This document shows positions 34,506 through 42,612 of a DNA stretch of 64,000 nt, piece after piece (positions within the stretch are counted from its first letter, which is position 1; every line of letters starts with the position of its first letter). Position numbers and translations under genes: made by a program. Below the pieces are notes generated by a model. That model ran no database searches and had not been told where the DNA came from. It saw nothing but the letters and a program-made list of their open reading frames with translations. Where the stretch lies: positions 3,596,001 to 3,660,000 of the forward strand of contig NZ_CP124836.1 in assembly GCF_029964055.1 (NCBI RefSeq), given 5' to 3'. The DNA comes from Arthrobacter sp. EM1 (GTDB lineage Bacteria > Actinomycetota > Actinomycetes > Actinomycetales > Micrococcaceae).

Positions 34506-35434
34506 GTGTTTCTTCCAATCACCAACGAGCCCCGGAACTATGAGTGGGGCTCGTTGACGGCAATCAGCGGATTGCTGGGCCGTCAGGCATCCGGCAGTCC
34601 CGAGGCGGAACTATGGCTGGGAGACCATCCAGGATCTCCTGCACAGATACTTGACCAGGACCTTGCCAATGGCGCCACGACCCTCGATCACTGGATCGCC
34701 GCAGACCCGGTCACTGCGCTTGGCACTGACAGCGGGGAGGCACGGCTGGGCTTCCTCCTGAAAATCCTGGCCGCCGATGCACCCTTGTCCCTCCAAGCCC
34801 ACCCGACGCGGGAGCAAGCCGTGACCGGGTTCGCCCGCGAGAACGCTGCCGGCATACCGCTTGACGCGGCACACCGAAACTACAAGGACGTCCAGCATAA
34901 GCCCGAAGTGATCTACGCCCTCAGCGAGACGTTCGAAGCTCTCGCGTCACCCTCAGGCGCGGTGAGGCGCTGTATCTGCCGGCCGGCAACATCCATGCCT
35001 ACCTGCAAGGGGTCGCAGTTGAAGTGACGGCCGCCTCTGACAACGTGCTCCGCGGCGGATTGACACCCAAACACATAGACATCCCGGAACTCCTGGATGT
35101 GCTCACATGCGACCCGATGCCAATTCCCTACCTGACGCCGCCGACCGCATCCGACGGAACCGAGTCGTTCGAGCCGGATATCACCGATTTCCGCCAGATC
35201 CGCATATCCACGGGCACTCAATCTGCTCTCAAGCTTGAAGGACCTGCCATCGTCGGGTGCATCAAGGGTAAAACAAAGTTCCGCGGTGACAAGTCACTCT
35301 CCACCCTGGCACAGGGAGATTTCCTTTTCGTGACACCCGACGAATCGCAGCTGACAGTCGCCCCCGGCGGGGAGATTTACGTTGCAACAAAGGCGCTCTC
35401 CAGCCCACAAATATCCTCAAGCCGTTGGTATTGA
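34506..35434 (+). pseudogene. manA: Mannose-6-phosphate isomerase with internal deletion and frameshift
   Basis: The first part (GTG at 34506) reads as the N-terminal half of a type I phosphomannose isomerase: NYEWGSLTAISGLLGR, SLQAHPTREQA (zinc ligands), QHKPEVIYALSETFEALA. At about 34945 the frame shifts, and the next frame continues VTLRRGEALYLPAGNIHAYL, then ASDNVLRGGLTPKH and the C-terminal domain to 35434. Roughly 100 residues normally present between FEAL and GEAL are missing. The two parts are out of frame, so the gene is dead unless another event restores it. Next to a glycosylglycerate operon it suggests mannose was once a product. Confidence 0.88.
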
Positions 35435-35691
35435 CCAAACCTGAGCTAGGGATCTCGTGGCAGCTCGTCGTTTGAAGAGGGGCACCAAAATGCCAGGCCC
35501 GCCAGGCCAGTGTTCCCTGTGGAATTAATCCTGCGCTAACGCCGGCGACGTCTGCTGCCCGCGGCCGGGCCATCAAAGCTGTGTGGTCATCGATGCTCCG
35601 GCAAAGATCAAACCATTTCGGTTTGGGCATGCGCGTCCGGTGGTGGTCCTCCCTGCAGGACCCTGGAAGCAGGGACCGGGATCCACGGTCT
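35435..35691. other. Intergenic interval between manA remnant and IS element
   Basis: About 260 bases without a recognisable gene or terminator; short open frames on the minus strand have no family resemblance. I see nothing else in it. Confidence 0.5.
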
Positions 35692-36019
35692 AGCCCGAAT
35701 TTTTCATGATGGTCGGGTTGGGGTTCAGGGCCGAGGCTAATTTCAGGTCCGGCTGTTTTTGCTGTTTTGGACGTGCGGATGGGGCCTGTTGTCGCTGGTT
35801 GGGCGTCGGGTTCCACGTATTCCGATGGGTCGTGCTGGTCGTTGTTGGGGCTGGCCGTCCGGTGTTCAGGCCAGCAGGACCCGGTGTCGGCGGCTGTTTT
35901 TAGCTCGGCGATGCCGGCCAGGAGGGTGGTGATCGTGCCGGTTTCCGGTGCTTTGTCGGGGATCAGTAGCCTGCTCTGCCGGGCCCGGGTGATGATTTCC
36001 CGGCGGTGGCGAAGAGCCG

Positions 36020-37300
36020 CTAACGCCAGCGTTTGATGTCCCAGCCGCGGGCCTTGTGGCCGGTTGGCAGCGCGGTGAGTTGGAGCCAGGAGACCAGGTT
36101 CATGGCCAGGGCGGCGATGGTGGCCCAGGCCTGGTTGGCGGGGAAATCGAAGAACGGCAGCTTCCCGAGTCCGGTGTTCTTCAGGGTTTTGATCCGGTTC
36201 TCACACCGTCCCCGGGCCCGGTGCAGGGCATCCAGGGTGGGTCCGTGCCAGCGCGGTGAGATTGTCAGGAAAGCGGTGATCCGGTGTCCGTCTGCATCGA
36301 GCAAGGTCGACTGCGCCCCGGGGTGGAGAGGTTCGGCCCGCAGATACAGGTTTGTCCCCGCCGGGTAGTCGGTGAGCCCGAGGATCTCGGTGGCGTTGAT
36401 AACCCATGCGTCGGCGCGTTCCTTCCCGTTCTGGTCCAAGGCCGGCTGCCAGTACTTTTTGTCGTTGATCCTACCGACCATAGGGGCTTTGAGCACCGGT
36501 ACCGGGTAGGACGCCGTGAACTGCACGCCCAGTGATGCGAGGTAATGCAGGAATTTCCGGGACGCCCCGGCGCTGTCGGTACGCACCAGCACCTTCTCCC
36601 CGATGAGCTCTCCGTGCTCGTCGTAGAAATCGTCGGGGAGCTGTTCGATGGCCTAGGTGAATACCTTGATGTGGTCCTCTGCGCTGTTGGCCCCGGCATT
36701 GCCCGGACGCATCACCGCGGCCAGGATCTCCCCGGTCCCGTTGCCCGCCCCGTAATCGACGCTGGCAATGAAAGGGGCGAAGCCATAACCGCCCTTGTAG
36801 GTGCCGTGCGCCTGGTCCTTGTCACTGTGGGAGCTCACGAGCGTGGCGTCCAGGTCGATGATGAGCGGGTCCAGGGCCGTGGCCTTCAACGCCGGGTTCC
36901 GGTCCCCGGCAGCTTCCCACGCCCGGGAGCTCAGTTCCCGCGTCAGCGTGGCGAAACCGTAGGTGAAGACCTCCGGGTTGGTCACGGTCCGCTCAAAGAA
37001 CCGCGAGATTGTCGCGTTCGAGGCGACCTTTCCGAAGACGCCGGTTCCGGTGCGCAGGATGTCCAGATCGGAGACGTGTTCCCCGCCGCCGGCGAGCATG
37101 ACTGCCAACGAGCCCAGGATCGTGCCGGGCCGATGCCGGGCCCCGGAGGGGACGAACTGGCCCAAACGGTCCTCGCACAAGCCCCGGAACCCAAGGGCGT
37201 CAACAAAGGAAGTCACCACGTTCAGCCCGGCATGGGAGACCAGCGACTGGCCCGTCGTGGCGACAGGAAGCGACGGGAAAACTCCGGTAATCTTGGACAT
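36020..37300 (-). pseudogene. IS1380-family transposase interrupted by an amber codon
   Basis: Codons 1-215 (37300 down to 36656) and the part below 36652 are in the same frame, separated by a single TAG at 36653-36655. The DDE residues are all present: IIDLDATLVSS and LVRTDSAGASR for the two Asp, and GRCENRIKTLKN for Glu, with the last two after the stop. One base change (for example CAG to TAG) would explain it. The protein is inactive unless the stop is read through. Nothing else in the frame is damaged. Confidence 0.88.
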
Positions 37301-37302
37301 CA

Positions 37303-37373
37303 GAAAGGTGCTTCTTTCAGCCGGTAGAACAGTGCGTCAACAACACTATTTTCCCAGCTCAGAAGCACCTTTC
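37303..37373. repeat. 13-bp inverted repeat in the IS leader
   Basis: GAAAGGTGCTTCT (37303-37315) and AGAAGCACCTTTC (37361-37373) are perfect complements separated by 45 bases, just upstream of the transposase ATG. Such a subterminal hairpin could block translation of transcripts entering from outside the element. Confidence 0.55.
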
Positions 37374-37378
37374 GTCGC

Positions 37379-38035
37379 TTAAACACACCCGACAGGCCCC
37401 ACCCTCATGAAAACCCCGGGCTGGGGGGTGTCCTGGAGCGCAACGTCGATCAGGATCTCCGCCGCCGCCCGGGCCTGGCGCGCGGGCTCGGCGCTGGCGG
37501 CTATTGCCGCAGTGGTGATGGCGCCTTCAGCAAGGATGGCCAGTTGCGGGGCCAGCGATGCGGGGGCGCCGAGGTCGTCCGCCAGTTCAGCCAGATAGTC
37601 CTGGAAGTGTTTCTTCTGCTTTCTGACGATGTCGGTGATATTTCCGGAGGCACCGCCTACTTCCCCAAAGGAGTTGATAAAGGCGCACCCCCGGAATCCC
37701 TCGGAAGTGAACCAGCTGGCCAGGAAGTCGTAGACAGCCAGCAGTCGCTCGCGGGGCGCCTGGGTCGATTCAACCTGCGCCGTCACCCCGGACGTCCACA
37801 TACGCTCCCAGGCGAACAGGACTTCTTCCACAATGGCTTCCTTGGACGGAAACAAGCGGTAAAGGCGCTTGAGCGGGACGCCCGATTCGGTCCGGAGTTC
37901 GTCCATTCCCACGGCAGTAAAGCCCCGGGCATAAAAAAGCACTGCGGCGGCGGCAATTACTTTCTCCCGGGATGCGTCATCGTCCGGTCGTTCCGCAGCC
38001 CGCTGGGCGGGCCGCCCGCGTTCTGTTGTGGTCAT
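37379..38035 (-). CDS. TetR/AcrR-family transcriptional regulator
   Basis: A 218-residue repressor. The N-terminal HTH spans about residues 23-70 (AAAVLFYARGFTAVGMDELR, then SGVPLKRLYRLFPSKEAIVE); the C-terminal ligand domain contains WFTSEGFRGCAFINSFGEVG, as in YcdC/AcrR-like proteins. The last ten residues and the stop are provided by the IS1380 end, so the native C-terminus has probably been replaced, though the fold looks intact. Two near-identical palindromes at 38070-38119 upstream are likely self-operators. Confidence 0.88.
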   Translation of the reverse strand: MTTTERGRPAQRAAERPDDDASREKVIAAAAVLFYARGFTAVGMDELRTESGVPLKRLYRLFPSKEAIVEEVLFAWERMWTSGVTAQVESTQAPRERLLAVYDFLASWFTSEGFRGCAFINSFGEVGGASGNITDIVRKQKKHFQDYLAELADDLGAPASLAPQLAILAEGAITTAAIAASAEPARQARAAAEILIDVALQDTPQPGVFMRVGPVGCV

Positions 38036-38069
38036 CGCAACTACCTCCTCGGGCGCGCCGCTTGCCTAG

Positions 38070-38119
38070 ATAACGATCGTTCTCTATGGTAAACCCTATG
38101 ACGTGAGAACGAGCGTTCT
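38070..38119 (-). promoter_or_regulatory. Twin palindromes upstream of tetR (probable TetR operators)
   Basis: ATAACGATCGTTCT at 38070-38083 and AGAACGAGCGTTCT at 38106-38119 share the AACG-N2-CGTTCT pattern and are centred 36 bp apart. They lie 35-85 bases upstream of the TetR start and upstream of the divergent sigma-factor gene, so a bound repressor could affect both. Confidence 0.6.
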
Positions 38120-38248
38120 TCATCGGTCCGGAGCATTCCGGGCCGGGCTTGTTGTGACTGTCAGTGCCGAGAGCAGGGCGTTATGGCCAGCGGTCTGCGC
38201 GTACCCCTCATCCCGCTCGTCGTTGCCGGGCCGATACCTGAAGGCGCC

Positions 38249-38833
38249 ATGAATCTTTTAGAGCAAGATGTATCTTCGAGGCCCGAACAGGCCCGGGACT
38301 TCCTTGTCAGTCTGCTCCTGCGCACGGCCCAGGGCGATCACCTGGCATTCAGCGAGTTCTACGGTCAAACCGCCCGCAAGGTCTCGGGACTGGTGCAGCG
38401 GGTGGTCGTCGACCGTGAGCTCAGCGAAGAGGTGGTCCAGGAGGTGTTCCTTGTGGTCTGGCAGGACGCGGCGAAGTACCAACCGGCCATGGGGACCCCG
38501 ACAGCGTGGTTGATGACCATTGCGCACCGGCGGGCCGTTGACAAGGTCCGGTCCAGTCAGAGCAGCCGCAACCGCGATCACCGCTGGGCCACGAGTGCGC
38601 CCGGCGCCTACGACGTGGTCCTCGAGGCTGTGACGGAGAAGATGGACGCCCGGTTCCTCATCGCGTCGCTGGCCTGCCTCTCAGCCCTTCAGCGTGAATC
38701 GATCGTCCTCGCCTACTTCGGAGCGCTCAGCTACCGGGAAATCGCTGAGGAGCTGAAGGTGCCCCTTTCCACCATCAAGTCCAGGATCAGGGACGGCCTG
38801 AACCGGCTCAGGACGCAGCTCGAACCCGCCTAG
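38249..38833 (+). CDS. sigK: ECF RNA polymerase sigma factor, SigK type
   Basis: A 194-residue sigma-70 family protein with only regions 2 and 4. Region 2 runs about residues 28-95 (LAFSEFYGQTARKVSGLV, then WLMTIAHRRAVDKVRSSQ); region 4 covers 138-190 (LSALQRESIVLAYFGALSYR, then PLSTIKSRIRDGLNRLR). The AHRRAVDKVRxxQ and AYFGALSYxE segments closely follow M. tuberculosis SigK as I remember it. The ATG at 38249 has AAGG upstream. The RskA-type anti-sigma gene that usually follows is absent; an ABC exporter converges instead. SigK-like promoters occur at 4629 and 12358. Confidence 0.85.
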   Translation: MNLLEQDVSSRPEQARDFLVSLLLRTAQGDHLAFSEFYGQTARKVSGLVQRVVVDRELSEEVVQEVFLVVWQDAAKYQPAMGTPTAWLMTIAHRRAVDKVRSSQSSRNRDHRWATSAPGAYDVVLEAVTEKMDARFLIASLACLSALQRESIVLAYFGALSYREIAEELKVPLSTIKSRIRDGLNRLRTQLEPA

Positions 38834-38914
38834 CGGCGCAGCTCGCGAAACCTGTTTCCTCGCGTGCCGGACGGGCCCAGGTGGCATAACAATCGGCCCT
38901 CCGGCGGGTCTGAG

Positions 38915-40210
38915 TCATTTTCCGTCGGATGTCCTGCGTTTGCGGAAGGTCCCTGCAATGGAGAGCTTGCCCGAGTACTGGATGGATCCGTAGCGGAACA
39001 AGTGGACCGCAAGGCGGAGGATGAGGAAGCCGGTGATGTAGAGCTCGGCAATAACGATCACGGATTCTGCGGGGCTGAGGGTGCCAAAAGCGTTGCGGAG
39101 CATGGCGGTGACCGGCGCTGAAAGCGGGAAGTAGGTGAAGATCTGCACGATGACCGCGCCCGGATCGGAGATGATCAGGCTGATCGCATAGAACGGGATG
39201 AAAATCAGCGCCATAAGCGGCCCGAAGATGGTGCCGGCATCCTTGGCGGTAGGCATGATCGCGCCGATCGCGACCAGGACGCCGGTAAAAACAGTGAAGC
39301 CGCCCACCAGGAGCAGTGCGCCAACAATAATGGTTCCGGGTTCAAATGAAATGCTGGACAGATCCAGGTCCGGGAGGGCAAGTTTGTCGCGGAAGAAGAG
39401 GTAGCCGGTGGCGATTGGCGTAAGGAAGACCAAAATCTGGACCAGGCCCACCATAAACAGGGCAATGACTTTGCCAATGATCAAGGTGGTGGGGTTCAGC
39501 GTTGTCAGGATCATCTCAGTGACCCGGTTCTCCTTTTCTTCCAATGTGCTGTTGAGCATCTGGTTGGAGAGCAGAATGATGGAGATGTAAAAGATCAGCA
39601 GGAACATCAGCGGCGGGATCGCGGAGCCGAAGCCGCCGGTTGGCTGGCCGTTCTTGAAGGTTTGTGTTTCGGTTTTTACATTGCCGCTGGCCGCGGCGGT
39701 TAGTTGCGGGGAGCCCACTGCCCCCTGGGCCGAGGCGGTCAGGAGCTGTTTGGCAACGGCGTCGTATTTACCGTTTTCGAAAATTCCTTGGTCGGTGCCA
39801 TAGACCTTTACCGGCTCGGTGGCCGGCTGCGCAGGGTAGGCGAAGTACGCCTCCGACACCCCGCTCTTGACGTTTTGCAGGGCCTTGTCCGGGTCCGCCT
39901 CGGCCCTGCCACCCATGGCGGTGGCTATGTCCGGGGCAATGAGTCCGGAGTCGTCTGTGTAGGTGAAGGCCACGGTGGCGTTCCGCTGCGCGTCTTCGCT
40001 GGCGGCCGTGGAGGTATTGCTCAGGTAGACCAGTGCGAACACGATTGCCAGCACCACGGGGATGGCCAGGGTCGCGATCCAGAAGCCGCGCTTTTTCATG
40101 GTGCGGTTGAATTCGAAACCGACAACGGTGCCCAGGTTATGCCTGGCGAACGGCCGTTTCGGGCTGACGGGCGCCGGGGTGGTTCGCTGCTTTGGGGATT
40201 GTCCTGCCAT
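38915..40210 (-). CDS. ABC-2 type (NatB-like) exporter permease
   Basis: A 431-residue membrane protein. It has one helix near residues 42-65 (GFWIATLAIPVVLAIVFALV), an extracellular domain of about 170 residues (to GFGSAIPP), then five or six C-terminal helices including LMFLLIFYISIILLSNQML. NREVTEMI-like ENRVTEMILTTLNPT after the second helix is a marker of this family. With the ATPase gene just upstream (5-base gap) it forms an efflux pump of the sodium-exporter/NatAB type. The substrate is unknown. Confidence 0.88.
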   Translation of the reverse strand: MAGQSPKQRTTPAPVSPKRPFARHNLGTVVGFEFNRTMKKRGFWIATLAIPVVLAIVFALVYLSNTSTAASEDAQRNATVAFTYTDDSGLIAPDIATAMGGRAEADPDKALQNVKSGVSEAYFAYPAQPATEPVKVYGTDQGIFENGKYDAVAKQLLTASAQGAVGSPQLTAAASGNVKTETQTFKNGQPTGGFGSAIPPLMFLLIFYISIILLSNQMLNSTLEEKENRVTEMILTTLNPTTLIIGKVIALFMVGLVQILVFLTPIATGYLFFRDKLALPDLDLSSISFEPGTIIVGALLLVGGFTVFTGVLVAIGAIMPTAKDAGTIFGPLMALIFIPFYAISLIISDPGAVIVQIFTYFPLSAPVTAMLRNAFGTLSPAESVIVIAELYITGFLILRLAVHLFRYGSIQYSGKLSIAGTFRKRRTSDGK

Positions 40211-40215
40211 GGGGT

Positions 40216-41148
40216 TCAGGCCTCCGCCATGTTGTGGTTCTCGCCGTAGACCTTAATGAAGACTTCGTCCAGCGACGTTCGCGCCGTCGTGAAGGACCGC
40301 ACGGCCACACCCCGGCCGATCAGCTCGCGCAACACGGCGGCTTCGTCGCCGCCGGGGCGGGGGGAGAGTTCGGCGTCGGACCCGGTGTCGGATACGACGT
40401 CGAACAGGGCCGACGGCGGCAGGGTGCCGTTGTAGGAGAGCCGGTAATGGGTCCCGCCGAATTCGTCCTGAACTTCCGCGACGGTGCCGTAGGCGCGTGC
40501 GGTACCGTCCTTGAGCAGGATAACCCGCTGGCATAGCCGTTCGACTTCTTCCATTTGGTGGGTCACCATAATGACCGTCGCACCGGCGAGCTTCTGTTCC
40601 TCGATGATGTCCATCAGCAGGTTCCGGTTTACCGGGTCAAACCCCTTAGTCGGTTCGTCCAGGATCAGCAGCTCGGGCTGGTTCATGATTGTCACACCGA
40701 GCTGGATTTTTTGCTGCTGGCCGCCAGAGAGCTTGTCCAGCCGCATACCGGCCTTGTCGGCAAGTTCAACCCGGTCCAGGTACTCCCGGGACCAGGCCTT
40801 GGCGTGCGTTTTGTCCAGGCCTTTGAGCTGGCCAAAGTAGACCATAACGTCCATGACGGACTCTTTTTTGTACAGGCCGCGCTCTTCGGGCAGATAACCG
40901 AGCCGGGCCCCGTCTTCGGGGGTGAACGGCCTGCCACCGATGTGGAGCGTCCCCGCCGTCGGCTGGTAAATCCCCAGCAGGGCCCGCAAGGTGGTGGTCT
41001 TACCGGATCCGTTGCTGCCCAGGAAGCCAAAAGTTTCCCCGGCGCGGACATCGAAGGAGAGGTCTTTGATGACCGTAGTGTCCCCGAAATCCATCCTAAA
41101 ATCTTTGATGTGTACCAGCGGCTCGGTGGCCGTGTCCCCCAGCGTCAT
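40216..41148 (-). CDS. ABC exporter ATPase (NatA-like)
   Basis: A 310-residue ATPase with Walker A GSNGSGKTT, signature LSGGQQQKIQLG, Walker B LLILDEPTKGFDP and switch His in MVTHQMEEVERL. A C-terminal extension of about 90 residues (from AYGTVAEVQ onward) is normal for the DUF4162-type NatA group. I chose the ATG at 41148 where homology begins; the open frame continues about 100 codons upstream through a GCGGT repeat but is not gene-like there. The ribosome site is weak. Confidence 0.9.
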   Translation of the reverse strand: MTLGDTATEPLVHIKDFRMDFGDTTVIKDLSFDVRAGETFGFLGSNGSGKTTTLRALLGIYQPTAGTLHIGGRPFTPEDGARLGYLPEERGLYKKESVMDVMVYFGQLKGLDKTHAKAWSREYLDRVELADKAGMRLDKLSGGQQQKIQLGVTIMNQPELLILDEPTKGFDPVNRNLLMDIIEEQKLAGATVIMVTHQMEEVERLCQRVILLKDGTARAYGTVAEVQDEFGGTHYRLSYNGTLPPSALFDVVSDTGSDAELSPRPGGDEAAVLRELIGRGVAVRSFTTARTSLDEVFIKVYGENHNMAEA

Positions 41149-41285
41149 GCACACCACTCTAACCGGCCAGATGCCCGGGCTGATTAGCGACGCGGGGCCT
41201 AATTGCCGAGTGGCAAACCGGCGAATCGGCCAGCGCGATCCGCGCCGGCTGGTTAATCGAGGGGGCTGGAACCTACCTTCACCTT

Positions 41286-41310
41286 GCGGTGCGGTGCGGT
41301 GCGGTGCGGT
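41286..41310. repeat. Five tandem GCGGT pentamers upstream of the exporter operon
   Basis: Five exact copies of GCGGT, followed by the variant GCGCT, lie about 140 bases upstream of the natA-like ATG. A pentamer repeat in a leader or promoter can change length by slippage and alter spacing. Confidence 0.8.
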
Positions 41311-41344
41311 GCGCTGCCTCGCCCTTCCCTGATGCTTGCCGCCT

Positions 41345-41415
41345 TTGGGTGAGGTAGCCATGGACCTCACCCAAGTGACAGATGAAGGGGAAGCCGAAAT
41401 GGGTTCCCCTTCATC
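41345..41415 (-). terminator. Two perfect hairpins, likely bidirectional terminator
   Basis: TTGGGTGAGGT/ACCTCACCCAA (41345-41374, 11-bp stem, 8-nt loop) and GATGAAGGGGAA/TTCCCCTTCATC (41381-41415, 12-bp stem, 11-nt loop). They follow the stop of the minus-strand operon at 41482 and precede the exporter operon, so they should insulate one from the other. Confidence 0.7.
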
Positions 41416-41481
41416 TTGATTTGTCGACTTGCGTGCGTTCAACCTGAGAAACCCCACTGCTGGCGGCCCGGAAGCATCGCC

Positions 41482-42612
41482 CTAACGGCTATCGCTCATT
41501 CTCGCTGCTTCCATGTTCATTGATGTGATGAGTTGTTGATCTGAAATTTCTCCTCGGAGCGCCTGCGTCACCCACGGCGAGACGGTGTCCTGGAAAGCGA
41601 CATACGCGGGCAGCCGTGGACGCATGTAGGCGCCTTCCATCGTTGATTTCGTTCCTTTGAAGAAGTCCAGTGTCTGCGAATTTAATTCTTCGTTGTCCCA
41701 CGCGGAGGAATTCCCGGGTTGACCACCTGACCGGAAGTAGACTCCGTTCTGGGTATCGGCGGACGATACCCAGAACGCAAAGGCACGAGCCTCGTCCGCA
41801 TAGCTGCTGTACGCTGAAACGGCGATGCCCGCGCCACCAAGGAGTGAACCCCGGACACCTTCGCGACCTGCAGGAATGTCCGAGTATGCGAGCCGTACTT
41901 CCCGGTATCCCCGACGGGAGTAGTTTGTATACCCAAATGCCAGCGGCGAATAGCACCATTCATCGCTCCGGCACATCGCCTCTGCGACATCTATTGGATT
42001 GGCCTCGAAACAAAATTCCGGAACGAGGGCCGCGAGTTCGTGCATACGATCCAGCGCTTCGAATCCGTCGTCCGGACGAAGAAAGGTTCCAGGTGTAGCA
42101 AACGCAGGAGCGCCGTTGTTGGCGGCGATGGTGATAAGGCTTGAATACGAGTCAATGGGCTTTGCCGCCCACAGGACCTTCCCCTGTTTTGCCAACCTCA
42201 TCACGGCTTCCCAATCATCAGGGGCATCCCTGAGGAGATCGGGTCGACGAACTGCCACTTGTGTTGCGGCATCACTTGCAAGTCCATACTGATGGCCTCC
42301 GTACTCATAACTTGAGTGGGAGGCCCCCGCTGACTGGGCGGCAAGCCTTGAAAGCTCCTCATCGAATCCCGCCCCGTCCAAACGGGCAAGTGCCCCTTGA
42401 CTGGCTGCCAATGGAATATGTGGGTGATCGATGACCAACAGATCAAAGTGTCGTGAAAGTTCCTCCAGCGGCGCATCGGCGAATGACTGGAGGGACCGAT
42501 ATTGCCAGTCAACAACAACGCCCGCTGTTTTCGCGTACATCTCGGACGCGCTGACCATGCAATCGTATCCTCGGGCATGTTCCCAGGTCATTCCCCGAAG
42601 CCGCGTGGTCAT
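41482..42612 (-). CDS. Solute-binding-protein-fold protein without signal peptide
   Basis: A 376-residue protein resembling family-1 ABC solute-binding proteins (LSRHFDLLVIDHPHIPLAAS near residue 55; a typical C-terminus with VSPWVTQALRGEISDQQLIT). The first residues, MTTRLRGMTWEHARGYDCMV, contain no signal sequence, and the ATG is fixed by a 4-bp overlap with the CoA-transferase stop, so the protein should stay in the cytoplasm. No ABC permease or ATPase lies nearby. It may bind the pathway substrate or act as a sensor or enzyme partner. Function is unknown. Base composition is lower in GC than the neighbouring operons. Confidence 0.8.
   Translation of the reverse strand: MTTRLRGMTWEHARGYDCMVSASEMYAKTAGVVVDWQYRSLQSFADAPLEELSRHFDLLVIDHPHIPLAASQGALARLDGAGFDEELSRLAAQSAGASHSSYEYGGHQYGLASDAATQVAVRRPDLLRDAPDDWEAVMRLAKQGKVLWAAKPIDSYSSLITIAANNGAPAFATPGTFLRPDDGFEALDRMHELAALVPEFCFEANPIDVAEAMCRSDEWCYSPLAFGYTNYSRRGYREVRLAYSDIPAGREGVRGSLLGGAGIAVSAYSSYADEARAFAFWVSSADTQNGVYFRSGGQPGNSSAWDNEELNSQTLDFFKGTKSTMEGAYMRPRLPAYVAFQDTVSPWVTQALRGEISDQQLITSMNMEAARMSDSR

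Larger units (their letters stand above)
35692..37422 (-). mobile_element. IS1380-family insertion sequence
   Basis: About 1.73 kb, the normal size for the family. The ends form imperfect inverted repeats: reading inward, 35692-35717 and the complement of 37397-37422 agree at 21 of 26 positions, both starting AGCCCG with a shared TTTTCATGA core. Between them lies one transposase gene on the minus strand. No flanking target duplication is evident. The right end lies within the 3' part of the tetR gene. Confidence 0.75.

Noticed and set aside
34315..34518. 67-residue minus-strand ORF upstream of manA
   Set aside because: No ribosome site; composition does not look like protein.
35781..37400. 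GGGGCCTGT/ACAGGCCCC as the IS1380 ends
   Set aside because: Only nine bases match; the 21-of-26 repeat at 35692-35717 and 37397-37422 is longer and gives a better element length.
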